A DNA stretch of 64,000 bases from Pseudomonas denitrificans (nom. rej.) (lineage in GTDB: Bacteria > Pseudomonadota > Gammaproteobacteria > Pseudomonadales > Pseudomonadaceae). The DNA is taken from the NCBI RefSeq assembly GCF_008807415.1, contig NZ_CP043626.1:1116001-1180000 (forward strand). Direction: 5' to 3'. Under the pieces are notes generated by a model that had not been told where the DNA came from, did not search any database, and saw nothing but the letters and a program-made list of their open reading frames with translations. The position numbers and the translations under genes are program-made. The stretch's first letter is position 1, and every line of letters starts with the position of its first letter. Positions 8,931-17,404 of this stretch are shown piece after piece.

Positions 8931-9152
8931 TTATTGCTGCTTCTGCTCGCCGGCGGGCTCCTGCGGCGCGGTGGCCGGGGCAGCCGGAGCAGCCGGGGCG
9001 GCTTCAGGTGCCGGCGGGGTGGTCGGCGCCGGAGTTGCCGGCTGCTCGGTCGCGGCGGGTGCGGCCGGCGCTTTCGGCTCTTCTTTCTTGTCGCAGGCGG
9101 CAAGGCCGAGACCGGCAACGATCAGCAGAGCGAAGGGAAGGGTTTTTTTCAT
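8931..9152 (-). CDS. Small Pro/Ala-rich lipoprotein
   Basis: A 73-residue lipoprotein precursor. The signal peptide MKKTLPFALLIVAGLGLAAC ends in a lipobox with Cys20, followed by DKKEEPK. The rest is a low-complexity tail of Pro, Ala, Thr and Glu ending in GEQKQQ, likely an unstructured envelope tether. GGAGG lies six bases before the ATG. The Asp after the lipid-Cys could signal inner-membrane retention by the E. coli +2 rule, which is less reliable in Pseudomonas. No function is known. Confidence 0.75.
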   Translation of the reverse strand: MKKTLPFALLIVAGLGLAACDKKEEPKAPAAPAATEQPATPAPTTPPAPEAAPAAPAAPATAPQEPAGEQKQQ

Positions 9153-9313
9153 GCGGAGCCTCCATGTGCGGCTTTCCTGGTGTTAGCCCTTTGAACAGAG
9201 GTTGTGTGAATTAGTTCAACGAATATTCCGCAGGCCCTGTAATCCATCACTGCAGGAGTGACAACGCACGGGGTATGATGCGGCCCCGTGCAGTCAATCG
9301 GTCGACCCCTCCC

Positions 9314-9826
9314 ATGTCCGAAAACCCACTCCTGGAGCGTGCCCAACGCTTCCTGTCGGCGCTGCGCCACTGCCAGTTGCTGGGCATCAGCGCACACGCG
9401 GCGGACGCTTCCGGCCTGACCCTGCGGCTTCCCTACAGCGAGGCCATCGTCGGCAATCCGGAGACTGGCGTGATCCACGGCGGCGCCATCACCACGCTGA
9501 TGGACACCACCTGCGGCATCTCCACCGTCTGCGTGCTGCCGCAATTCGAGATATGCCCGACCCTGGACCTGCGCATCGACTACATGCACCCGGCGCAGCC
9601 GCACAAGGACGTCTACGGATTCGCCGAGTGCTACCGGGTCACCCCGAACATCATCTTCACCCGCGGCTATGCCTACCAGGACGACCCCTCGGAGCCCATC
9701 GCCCACGTAGTCGGCACCTTCATGCGCATGGGCAAGGCGGTGTCCGCCGGCGCCGTGAAGCGTGACGTCGAGGGGGCCAGGGATGAGCGCGGTGAACATC
9801 GAGGCGATGGTACGTGCGGCGCATGA
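9314..9826 (+). CDS. PaaI-family hotdog thioesterase (3' end suspect)
   Basis: As read, a 170-residue hotdog-fold acyl-CoA thioesterase. The family core GVIHGGAITTLMDTTCG (about residues 56-72) includes the HGG motif and helix Asp/Thr, and the beta-strand LDLRIDYMHPA follows. The fold ends near GKAVSAGAVKRDVEG; the last 18 residues are unlike the family and run 44 bases into the next thioesterase. One extra G in the GGGGG at 9772-9776 would end the protein at residue 157 with an ATGA overlap on the next start, the style used elsewhere in this window. The natural substrate is unknown. Confidence 0.8.
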   Translation: MSENPLLERAQRFLSALRHCQLLGISAHAADASGLTLRLPYSEAIVGNPETGVIHGGAITTLMDTTCGISTVCVLPQFEICPTLDLRIDYMHPAQPHKDVYGFAECYRVTPNIIFTRGYAYQDDPSEPIAHVVGTFMRMGKAVSAGAVKRDVEGARDERGEHRGDGTCGA

Positions 9827-10229
9827 GAGCAAGAACTACGACCCGCTGCTGGACATGATTCCCTACGCCAGGCTGCTGGGCATCCGCTGCCTGCGCCTGG
9901 GCGACGACGCGATCTTCCACCTGCCGGCCAACCCGGACAACATCGGCAACCCGACGCTGCCGGCCCTGCATGGCGGGGTGATCGCCGGCTTCATGGAACA
10001 ATCGGCGCTGCTGCACCTGCTGATGTTCATGGGCATCCCGCACATGCCCAAGATCATCGACTTCTCCATCGATTACCTGCGCGCCGGGCACTTCCGCGAT
10101 ACCTACGCGCAGTGCCAGGTCTGGCGCCAGGGCCGGCGCGTGGCCAACGTCGCCATCACCGCCTGGCAGACCACCCGCACCGAGCCCATCGCCACCGCCC
10201 GCGCGCACTTCAAGGTCGACGGCGCCTGA
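9783..10229 (+). CDS. PaaI-family hotdog thioesterase
   Basis: A 148-residue second thioesterase, a diverged tandem relative of its neighbour. The core reads NPTLPALHGGVIAGFMEQSA (about residues 56-75), with HGG kept and Glu in the helix position where the upstream copy has Asp, then IIDFSIDYLRAG. It overlaps the upstream gene and is followed immediately by ATG of the next gene, so this is a three-gene operon. Paired hotdog genes may form a heteromer or act on different acyl-CoAs; both ideas are inference. Confidence 0.8.
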   Translation: MSAVNIEAMVRAAHESKNYDPLLDMIPYARLLGIRCLRLGDDAIFHLPANPDNIGNPTLPALHGGVIAGFMEQSALLHLLMFMGIPHMPKIIDFSIDYLRAGHFRDTYAQCQVWRQGRRVANVAITAWQTTRTEPIATARAHFKVDGA

Positions 10230-11474
10230 ATGGACACGCTGCTGATCCTGCTCGGCCTGCTGCTGATCCTCGCCGGGTACGTCTGGCTCATCGCCCGCGC
10301 CTTCGAGCGCAGCCTGTTCTGGGGGCTTGCCAGCCTGCTGCCGCCGCTGGCAGTGCTGTTCGTGCTGATTCACTGGCGCCACGCGCGCAGTGCCGTCGCT
10401 CTCGGTGGGCTGGGCTGCATTCCGCTGGTGGTCGGCCTGACCCTGCTGGCCAGCCACGACAGCGCGCGCCTGGAGGCCATTCTGCGCTTCGAATGGCTCA
10501 AGCCTGAAGCGGTCGTGCAGCCTGAACTGGCCATCGACCTGCGTGGTGAGCTCAACGGCAAGCCGTTCGTGCCCGAGCAGGCCGAGTTCATCGACGGCGT
10601 GCTCAGCCTGCGCGAAGGGCAGGATTTCTATGCCCATCGCGAAGTCCAGGTGCGCCTGGCGGCGCCGGTCAGCGGCCCGCTCCGGCTGGATGTGCTGCCC
10701 GACGACAAAGGCCGCCTGCCGGAAATCGAAGTCAGTTGGCTCGCCCCGGGCCAGGACCTGCCCGAGGCGGTGCGCCTGCAACGCGGCTACAGCCTGCACC
10801 TGGACCTGACGCCCAAGGCCCCCAACCGCATGGAAGGCGTCTTCCACCTGGTGCTGCCGGCCGAGATGCGCACCACGCTGTCCGGCACCATCGAAGTCTT
10901 CACCGACCGCCTGCGCTACATAGGCGGTGAGGTGGATACCCGCTTCGACTCCCGCGACACCCTGCGCCACGTCCTGCAGGACTACCTGCAGCGCCGTTTT
11001 GCCCGGCGTGACGTCGCCATCAGTCGGATACCGACCCTGGATCCCCAGCGGGCTTCCCAGGAGGTCCCGTTGACCGTCGAGATGGACGGGCAGGCGCAGG
11101 ACCTGCAGGTGAAGCTGGAGAAGAGCCCGACGCGCGGCTGGGGTGTGCACGGTGACCACTATCCGCGATTGAAGGCGGCCAGCGTCTCCGCAGCACCGGT
11201 TCCTGCGCCTGCCCCGGCGGCAACGAGCGCCTCGGTGCCGCCGGCGGCGGAAAGCGGTCGCCTGGCGCTGGAGCGGTTGCAGGCCAACCCGCAGCGCTAC
11301 ATCAATCGCAGCATGCGCGTGACCACCGAGCGCGGGCGTACCGCCGAGGGCGTCTTCGTCGGCCTGAATGCCGACGGCCGTGTTGTCATTCGTCGGGTCA
11401 TCGAGGGGCCGGGCGAGGCCAGCTACACGCTGCGCCCCAGCGAAATCACCGATATCGAGTTGCCGGCGCACTGA
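10230..11474 (+). CDS. Conserved membrane protein of unknown function
   Basis: A 414-residue protein. Three hydrophobic segments occupy about residues 3-23, 30-48 and 55-72. A large, probably periplasmic soluble part follows, then a Pro/Ala linker near residue 325, then a C-terminal small beta domain of about 60 residues (RSMRVTTERGR to EITDIELPA) that resembles an SH3-like or Sm-like barrel. The start codon abuts the previous stop (TGA then ATG), so it is cotranscribed with the two thioesterases. I do not recognise a characterised homologue. Confidence 0.7.
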   Translation: MDTLLILLGLLLILAGYVWLIARAFERSLFWGLASLLPPLAVLFVLIHWRHARSAVALGGLGCIPLVVGLTLLASHDSARLEAILRFEWLKPEAVVQPELAIDLRGELNGKPFVPEQAEFIDGVLSLREGQDFYAHREVQVRLAAPVSGPLRLDVLPDDKGRLPEIEVSWLAPGQDLPEAVRLQRGYSLHLDLTPKAPNRMEGVFHLVLPAEMRTTLSGTIEVFTDRLRYIGGEVDTRFDSRDTLRHVLQDYLQRRFARRDVAISRIPTLDPQRASQEVPLTVEMDGQAQDLQVKLEKSPTRGWGVHGDHYPRLKAASVSAAPVPAPAPAATSASVPPAAESGRLALERLQANPQRYINRSMRVTTERGRTAEGVFVGLNADGRVVIRRVIEGPGEASYTLRPSEITDIELPAH

Positions 11475-11524
11475 CCCTCGGCCGGCGCTCTGCCATCGCA
11501 GCACCAGGGATTTTTCGCCAACCC

Positions 11525-11552
11525 CTTGAATTGGTTCGGGAAGCCCCCATCT
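11525..11552 (+). promoter_or_regulatory. Sigma-32 heat-shock promoter of htpG
   Basis: CTTGAAT (11525-11531) and CCCCATCT (11545-11552) are separated by 13 bases, matching the RpoH consensus CTTGAAA-N13/14-CCCCATNT almost exactly. It lies about 50 bases upstream of the htpG ATG, giving a short leader. Confidence 0.9.
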
Positions 11553-11604
11553 CGCTGACATCGGCCGCATGACGCGGCATTTGTCATCCTCGGAGCGAGA
11601 AACA

Positions 11605-13503
11605 ATGAGCGCGGAGACTCAAAAAGAAACACTGGGCTTCCAGACCGAAGTGAAGCAGCTGCTTCACCTGATGATTCATTCCCTGTATTCGAACAAGGAA
11701 ATCTTCCTTCGCGAACTGATTTCCAACGCCTCCGACGCCGCCGACAAGCTGCGTTTCGAAGCCCTGGCCAAGCCGGAGCTGCTCGAAGGCGGCGCCGAGC
11801 TGAAGATCCGTGTGAGCTTCGACAAGGACGCCAAGACCGTCACCCTCGAAGACAACGGCATCGGCATGAGCCGCGAGGAGGTCATCGCGCACCTGGGCAC
11901 CATCGCCAAGTCCGGCACCGCCGACTTCCTGAAGAACCTTTCGGGTGACCAGAAGAAGGATTCCCACCTGATCGGCCAGTTCGGCGTGGGCTTCTACAGC
12001 GCCTTCATCGTTGCCGACAAGGTGGACGTGTTCACCCGTCGCGCCGGTGCCCCGGCCAGCGAGGGCGTGCACTGGTCGTCCAAAGGCGAGGGCGAGTTCG
12101 ATGTGGCGAGCATCGACAAGGCCGAACGCGGCACCCGCATCGTCCTGCACCTCAAGGACGGTGAAGACGAGTTCGCCGACGGCTGGCGCCTGCGCAACAT
12201 CGTCAAGAAGTACTCCGACCACATCGCGCTGCCCATCGAGCTGCCGAAAGAGGCTGCTGGCGAAGACGCCCCGGCTGAGACCGAGTGGGAAGTGGTCAAC
12301 CGCGCCAGCGCCCTCTGGACCCGTCCGCGCACCGAGGTGAAGGACGAGGAATACCAGGAGTTCTACAAGCACATCGCCCATGACTTCGAGAACCCGCTGA
12401 CCTGGAGCCACAACAAGGTCGAGGGCAAGCTCGAGTACACCTCGCTGCTCTACGTCCCGGCCCGCGCGCCGTTCGACCTTTACCACCGCGAGGCCCCGCG
12501 CGGCCTGAAGCTGTACGTGCAGCGCGTGTTCATCATGGACCAGGCCGACCAGTTCCTGCCGCTGTACCTGCGCTTCATCAAGGGTGTGGTGGACTCCAAC
12601 GACCTGTCGCTGAACGTCTCCCGCGAGATCCTGCAGTCCGGCCCCATCGTCGACTCGATGAAGTCCGCGCTGACCAAGCGCTCCCTGGACATGCTGGAGA
12701 AGCTGGCGAGCAACGACGCCGAAGCCTACAAGGGCTTCTGGAAGAACTTCGGCCAGGTGCTGAAGGAAGGCCCGGCCGAGGACTTCGCCAACAAGGACAA
12801 GATCGCCGGCCTGCTGCGCTTTTCTTCCACCAGCGACGAGAGCGGCGAGCAGAGCGTTTCCCTGGCCGATTACATCGGTCGCCTGAAGGAAGGCCAGGAC
12901 AAGATCTACTACCTCACCGGCGAGAGCTTCGCCCAGGTGAAGAACAGCCCGCACCTGGAAGTCTTCCGCAAGAAAGGCATCGAAGTGCTGCTGCTCACCG
13001 ACCGCATCGACGAGTGGCTGATGAGCTACCTGCCCGAGTTCGATGGCAAGCAGCTGGTCGACGTCGCCCGTGGCGACCTGGACCTGGGCAGCCTGGACTC
13101 CGACGAGGACAAGAAGGCCCAGGAAGAGATCGCCAAGGCCAAAGAGGGCCTGGCAGAACGCCTGAAAGCCGCGCTGGGCGATGAAGTCGCCGAGGTCCGC
13201 GTGTCCCACCGCCTGACCGATTCGCCGGCGATCCTCGCCATCGGCGAACAGGACCTGGGCCTGCAGATGCGCCAGATCCTCGAGGCCAGCGGGCAGAAGG
13301 TGCCGGAAGCCAAGCCGATCTTCGAGTTCAACCCGGCCCACCCGCTGATCGAGAAACTCGACGCGGAAGCCGACGAAGAGCGCTTCGGCGAGCTGACCCA
13401 CATCCTCTTCGACCAGGCCGCCCTGGCCGCGGGGGACAGCCTGAAGGACCCGGCCGCCTACGTGCGCCGCCTGAACAAGCTGCTGGTGGAGCTTTCCGCC
13501 TAA
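11605..13503 (+). CDS. htpG: Molecular chaperone HtpG (Hsp90)
   Basis: A 632-residue bacterial Hsp90, full length for Pseudomonas. The GHKL ATPase motifs are present: [12 protein letters not shown] (motif I), DNGIGM (motif II) and [10 protein letters not shown] (glycine lid region). The middle domain has SREILQ with the catalytic-loop Arg, and a dimerisation domain closes the C-terminus. It is a cytoplasmic stress chaperone. I start at the ATG giving [16 protein letters not shown]. It stands as a single unit with its own sigma-32 promoter and terminator. Confidence 0.98.
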   Translation: MSAETQKETLGFQTEVKQLLHLMIHSLYSNKEIFLRELISNASDAADKLRFEALAKPELLEGGAELKIRVSFDKDAKTVTLEDNGIGMSREEVIAHLGTIAKSGTADFLKNLSGDQKKDSHLIGQFGVGFYSAFIVADKVDVFTRRAGAPASEGVHWSSKGEGEFDVASIDKAERGTRIVLHLKDGEDEFADGWRLRNIVKKYSDHIALPIELPKEAAGEDAPAETEWEVVNRASALWTRPRTEVKDEEYQEFYKHIAHDFENPLTWSHNKVEGKLEYTSLLYVPARAPFDLYHREAPRGLKLYVQRVFIMDQADQFLPLYLRFIKGVVDSNDLSLNVSREILQSGPIVDSMKSALTKRSLDMLEKLASNDAEAYKGFWKNFGQVLKEGPAEDFANKDKIAGLLRFSSTSDESGEQSVSLADYIGRLKEGQDKIYYLTGESFAQVKNSPHLEVFRKKGIEVLLLTDRIDEWLMSYLPEFDGKQLVDVARGDLDLGSLDSDEDKKAQEEIAKAKEGLAERLKAALGDEVAEVRVSHRLTDSPAILAIGEQDLGLQMRQILEASGQKVPEAKPIFEFNPAHPLIEKLDAEADEERFGELTHILFDQAALAAGDSLKDPAAYVRRLNKLLVELSA

Positions 13504-13525
13504 CCCTCTGCGAGGGTTGGAACAG

Positions 13526-13562
13526 ACGCCACGATTTCAGTGCTGGAATCGTGGCGTTTTTC
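13526..13562 (+). terminator. Intrinsic terminator of htpG
   Basis: Perfect 11-bp arms (ACGCCACGATT and AATCGTGGCGT) around a 10-base loop are followed by a T-run. It lies 22 bases after the htpG stop. Confidence 0.9.
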
Positions 13563-13675
13563 ATTGCGCAGGACTGTCAAGGACCGCTGCAAGGATATGC
13601 CGATGCAGGCCATCAAACGCTCGGCAAGCTGACTCGGCGCAAGCACGAAATGCTGCGCCCCCAAGGGAGAATGGA

Positions 13676-14746
13676 ATGACGCAACCTGTCGCAAGAACTA
13701 CCGGGGCCTTCGAAGGCTTCGATCTTGAAGGCTTCTGGGACGATGGCGACTACTCGCTCAGCCACTACACCGAGCCAGCCCCCAGCGACGAACTGATTGC
13801 GCAGATCGAGGCGGAGTGCGGCTACCGCTTGCCGGATGCCTACGTGGAGCTGGCGCGCCTGCGCAATGGCGGTGCTGTCGAGCGCTGTTGCTATCCGATG
13901 GATGAGCCGACCGGCTGGGCCGAGGATCACATCGCGATCACTGGCCTCTACGCCATCGGGCGCACCGCTACCTATTCGCTGTGCGGTGATCTCGGCTCGG
14001 CCTTCATGCGCGCCGAATGGGGCTATCCCGACATCGGTATCGGTATCGCCAACACTCCCAGCGCCGGGCACGAGATGATCATGCTCGACTACCGCCAGTG
14101 CGGGCCGCAGGGGGAGCCACGGGTAGTGCATGTCGATCAGGAAGCCGACTATGCGATTACCGAGGTCGCGCCGGACTTCGCGACCTTCATCCGCGGGTTG
14201 GTCAGCGAGGATGAGTTCAACGACGACGCCGAAACCCTCGAAGCCGACCTGGCCACGGTGCAGCGCGGCACGCTGTCGCCCATTCTGCGCCGCGCGCTGG
14301 AAGCAGCGGCGACGGAGCTGCCCGATGGCGAGCTGCGAATCCGCCGCCTGGCCGAACGGATCGTCCGCGCCAAGGGCTTCTTCGCCCTGCATGCCGACGC
14401 GGATTCGCATTTGATGTACGACGCGATGTTCTGGCTGTTCTCCCATCTCAAGCTCGCCGAGTCGTACGAAGACTTCCATGACTGCTCCCGGGAGCAGAGC
14501 GACTACCGGCGCCCCTGCTACACCCTGATGCTGACCACCAGCTATGTAGCCGACCCCTACGGATTCTGCACCGGCGGCTATGCCCCTGGCTTCCTCAGTG
14601 ACTGGTGGGAGGCACGGCTCGCCGCCGGCAGCATCGTTCGCGTCGAGGGTGGCTACCGCTTCGCGGCGGACTACGCGGCCAGGTTGGTTCGTACCCTGGC
14701 GGCGATAGACGAACCGTCAATACAGATCAGCGCTACCGGAGAGTGA
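13676..14746 (+). CDS. SMI1/KNR4 (SUKH) family protein
   Basis: A 356-residue protein. The N-terminal half has the SUKH signature: an acidic start, then ELIAQIEAECGYRLPDAYVELARLRNGG (broken here by rough positions 38-65), followed by aromatic-rich strands ending in DFATFIRGL near residue 180. The C-terminal 170 residues are an extra domain I do not recognise, rich in Tyr, Asp and Arg. SUKH proteins in bacteria are commonly immunity proteins against contact-delivered toxins. It begins a three-gene run, two bases before the next start. No toxin gene is adjacent. Confidence 0.75.
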   Translation: MTQPVARTTGAFEGFDLEGFWDDGDYSLSHYTEPAPSDELIAQIEAECGYRLPDAYVELARLRNGGAVERCCYPMDEPTGWAEDHIAITGLYAIGRTATYSLCGDLGSAFMRAEWGYPDIGIGIANTPSAGHEMIMLDYRQCGPQGEPRVVHVDQEADYAITEVAPDFATFIRGLVSEDEFNDDAETLEADLATVQRGTLSPILRRALEAAATELPDGELRIRRLAERIVRAKGFFALHADADSHLMYDAMFWLFSHLKLAESYEDFHDCSREQSDYRRPCYTLMLTTSYVADPYGFCTGGYAPGFLSDWWEARLAAGSIVRVEGGYRFAADYAARLVRTLAAIDEPSIQISATGE

Positions 14747-14748
14747 GG

Positions 14749-15939
14749 ATGCCCCCGAAGCAGAAGTTCGACTGGAAGGCCCTGGAAAACGTCGCCGTGG
14801 ACCATGTGGTGAATGCAGTACGCAAGATTCGCCGTGACCATCCGGACGAGATCGTCTACGGCGCGATGTTCCACGAGTTCTACGGCGACGGCTCGGTGCT
14901 CTATTGGCCGATGGTGACGGTCGCTACGGAAGAGGTCCTGGCCCAGGTGGCCGCAGACTACGACGACGATGGCGAGGACCTGCGCTGGTCCGGCCCGGAC
15001 CTGAGCCAGCACGCCGAGGATCATGGCTTCGAGCCGGGCGACGAGCAGGATCAATGGGCGACGCAGTGTGCCGAGTTCGCGCAAGCCACGGCCAAGGGCA
15101 GCTTCAGCGCCTGGGAGGCGGTCTATGACCGCTTCCTGCACTGTTTCCCCCGTGCGGCCAAGCGGGCCCGTGCTCAGTTGCTCAAGGAGGGTCTGGTCGA
15201 CAGGCACTTCATCGCCGTCGCCACCGATGAAGCGGGCGACCTGGTGCCGCTCAGCCTGACCCGCGCGCAGTTGCTGCGGCACTTCCCGATGTACGACGAG
15301 GCCGAGCGCGAACGTGCGCGCATCGCGGCGTTGCCGCTGGTGGAACAGGTCGCTGAAGTGGTGCCGCAAGCCGTGCGAGCGGTTGCGCCCGGACCGCTGC
15401 TCGGCGAGTACGACGCCCTCGTCCGCGCCCTGGGCGAAGCCGCCATACCGGCGCTGCTCGACGTCGTCGCCGGTCGTAGTGCCGGTGAAGCGTGGCAGGC
15501 GAGCATGCTGCTGGCCGAGATCAACCACTCGACGCCCGACGTCATCAGCACGCTGGAAACCGCCCTGTGCAGCGCGGCTTCCAGTGAAAGCGAGCGTGCC
15601 TGGGCCGCCTCAGCCCTGGCACGGCTCGACCGCATGGACCTGATTGCCGCGCATCTGAACGGCTTGCCCGCCGAAGTGGCCGCGCGTGGGCTCAGCGCTC
15701 CCTACCGCTCCTTCCGCGATCGTGGCCAGCACCAGCCCCTGGACTACCGCCCGCTCGAAGCGGTGCTGGAGCAGCACCCGGCTATTGCGCCAGCAGTCGC
15801 CGAGGCTTTGGCGCCTGGCTGTGGCTTCTGCACGCTGCAAGCCGACGAAGTGGTGGCGGCGCAACGGGGGCTGACCTCGAAGTGGGCCTTCATCCGCGAG
15901 CATGCCCGCGATGTGCTGGAGGAGTTCGAACAGCAGTGA
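14749..15939 (+). CDS. DUF4303-like protein with HEAT-like C-terminus
   Basis: A 396-residue cytoplasmic protein. Residues 1-170 resemble DUF4303 (WKALENVAVDHVVNAVRKI, then YGAMFHEFYGDG and a tryptophan-rich SGPDL segment). The C-terminal half contains repeated Ala/Leu-rich helical pairs (such as ALVRALGEAAIPALLDVVAG and ASALARLDRMDLIAAHL) that look like HEAT repeats. The start is two bases after the SMI1/KNR4 stop with GAGTGAGG as the ribosome site. Both domain types occur near polymorphic-toxin immunity genes. Function unproven. Confidence 0.6.
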   Translation: MPPKQKFDWKALENVAVDHVVNAVRKIRRDHPDEIVYGAMFHEFYGDGSVLYWPMVTVATEEVLAQVAADYDDDGEDLRWSGPDLSQHAEDHGFEPGDEQDQWATQCAEFAQATAKGSFSAWEAVYDRFLHCFPRAAKRARAQLLKEGLVDRHFIAVATDEAGDLVPLSLTRAQLLRHFPMYDEAERERARIAALPLVEQVAEVVPQAVRAVAPGPLLGEYDALVRALGEAAIPALLDVVAGRSAGEAWQASMLLAEINHSTPDVISTLETALCSAASSESERAWAASALARLDRMDLIAAHLNGLPAEVAARGLSAPYRSFRDRGQHQPLDYRPLEAVLEQHPAIAPAVAEALAPGCGFCTLQADEVVAAQRGLTSKWAFIREHARDVLEEFEQQ

Positions 15940-15997
15940 TGCTCACCAGACCAACGCGACAAGCCCTGGAACTTCAACGCACACGGGAAGAATCAAC

Positions 15998-16489
15998 ATG
16001 GGAATCCAGGCCGTCTATCTGAGCGTGGATGACGCCGCGCTCAAGCGCCTCGGTGAAGCGCCGGCTGAAGAGTTGCTCGATCTGGTCGAAGCGCTCGAGG
16101 AAGCAGACTGCCCGCAAGTCGGGCTGGACAAGCTGTGGGATGGCCTGCACTTCCTGCTCACCGGCGTGTCGGCCAGTTCGCCGATCGAAGGCAACCCGCT
16201 CAGCGAAGCGGTGGTCGGCGTGCAGGTCTTCGATTGCGACGATTTCATTGCCTGCACAAGGAGCGAGGAACTGCCGGCTATCGTCGCTGCGCTCGATGCG
16301 GTGTCGATCGATGAAGCGCTGGCCGCCGCGGATTTTGCCAGATTCCGCAAGGCCAAACTCTACCCGAAGATCTGGACGGACGATCCTTCGCAGCTCAAGG
16401 CTGAACTGGAAGAAGCCTTCCGGGAACTGCGCGACTTCTATCATGTCTGCGCCACTGAGCAGCGACATGTGCTGGTCAGCATCTACTGA
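15998..16489 (+). CDS. DUF1877 (YfbM-like) protein
   Basis: A 163-residue acidic protein of the DUF1877/YfbM family. The start MGIQAVYLSVD, the central LDKLWDGLHFLLTG and the later YPKIWTDDPSQLKAELEEAF-type segment followed by DFYHVC are characteristic. YfbM-like proteins have no proven activity and are often found next to SUKH-type genes. It follows the DUF4303-like gene by 58 bases with GGGAAG upstream of the ATG. Probably the same transcript. Confidence 0.8.
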   Translation: MGIQAVYLSVDDAALKRLGEAPAEELLDLVEALEEADCPQVGLDKLWDGLHFLLTGVSASSPIEGNPLSEAVVGVQVFDCDDFIACTRSEELPAIVAALDAVSIDEALAAADFARFRKAKLYPKIWTDDPSQLKAELEEAFRELRDFYHVCATEQRHVLVSIY

Positions 16490-16631
16490 AGGGGCGGGCG
16501 CAGCCGAGGCCTTGCACTGTGCCTCCTGCTGCCGCTTGCCCTGAAACATTCACCCACCGAACTCGAGATAGTCGAGTAGGCTTGTTCCCGGTTCGATAGG
16601 CATCCCCGGCATTTACCAGAGGACTACCCCG

Positions 16632-17363
16632 ATGAGTCAGATCAGCGTGCAACCCGTCGCCTACAGCGTCGATGGCCAGGCCTTCGAAGGCCAGTTGGTA
16701 TTCGATGCTTCCAGCACTGCGCCGCGTCCCGGCCTGCTGATGGCACCGAACTGGATGGGCGTCAGCCAGGGCGCCCTGGACACCGCCCGCAAGGTCGCCG
16801 AGCGCGGCTACGTGGTGCTGGTGGCCGACCTCTACGGCAAGGATGTACGTCCCAACGGCCCGGACCAGGCTCTCGCCGCCATGATGCCGCTGAAGAACGA
16901 CCGCTCGCTGCTGCGCCAACGCATGCAGGGCTCGCTCAAGGCGCTGCTGGAGCAGGCCGGCAAGGCGCCGCTGGACACCGCGAAGCTGGCCACCTTCGGC
17001 TTCTGCTTCGGCGGCTGCTGCTCCCTGGAACTGGCCCGCGATGGCGCTCCGGTGGCCGCCGCCGTTTCCTTCCACGGCACCCTGGACACGCCGAACCCGG
17101 CGGACGCGAAGAACATCAAGGGCGCGGTGCTGGTCCTCGACGGCGCCATCGACCCGCTGGTGCCGCGCGAGCAGCTGGGCGAGTTCGCCAGGGAAATGAC
17201 CGCCGCCAATGTCGACTGGGCCTTGACCAGCTACGGCGGCGCCGCGCACTCCTTCACCGACCCGCACGCGCAGGTGCCGGGCAAGATGCAGTACGACGCC
17301 AAGGTGGCGCGTCGCGCCTTCGCTGCGATGTTCGACCTGCTGGACGAACGCTTCGGCGCCTGA
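16632..17363 (+). CDS. Dienelactone hydrolase family protein
   Basis: A 243-residue alpha/beta hydrolase of the dienelactone hydrolase family. The nucleophile elbow GFCFGGCCSLE (about residues 121-131) carries Cys as nucleophile, as in true dienelactone hydrolases. The acid D near residue 177 (DGAIDPLVP) and the His near 206 (YGGAAHSFTDP) complete the triad. AGAGGA precedes the ATG. No chlorocatechol genes are nearby, so a housekeeping esterase or lactonase role is as likely as aromatic catabolism. Confidence 0.85.
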   Translation: MSQISVQPVAYSVDGQAFEGQLVFDASSTAPRPGLLMAPNWMGVSQGALDTARKVAERGYVVLVADLYGKDVRPNGPDQALAAMMPLKNDRSLLRQRMQGSLKALLEQAGKAPLDTAKLATFGFCFGGCCSLELARDGAPVAAAVSFHGTLDTPNPADAKNIKGAVLVLDGAIDPLVPREQLGEFAREMTAANVDWALTSYGGAAHSFTDPHAQVPGKMQYDAKVARRAFAAMFDLLDERFGA

Positions 17364-17404
17364 CCGGGTCGGGGGAGGGCAGCGAGCCGCTCCCCGTGCC
17401 GGAT

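Noticed and set aside
11584..13401. A 605-codon open frame opposite htpG
   Set aside because: It is the reverse complement shadow of a strongly conserved chaperone gene; composition is low-information and no start site or domain is visible.
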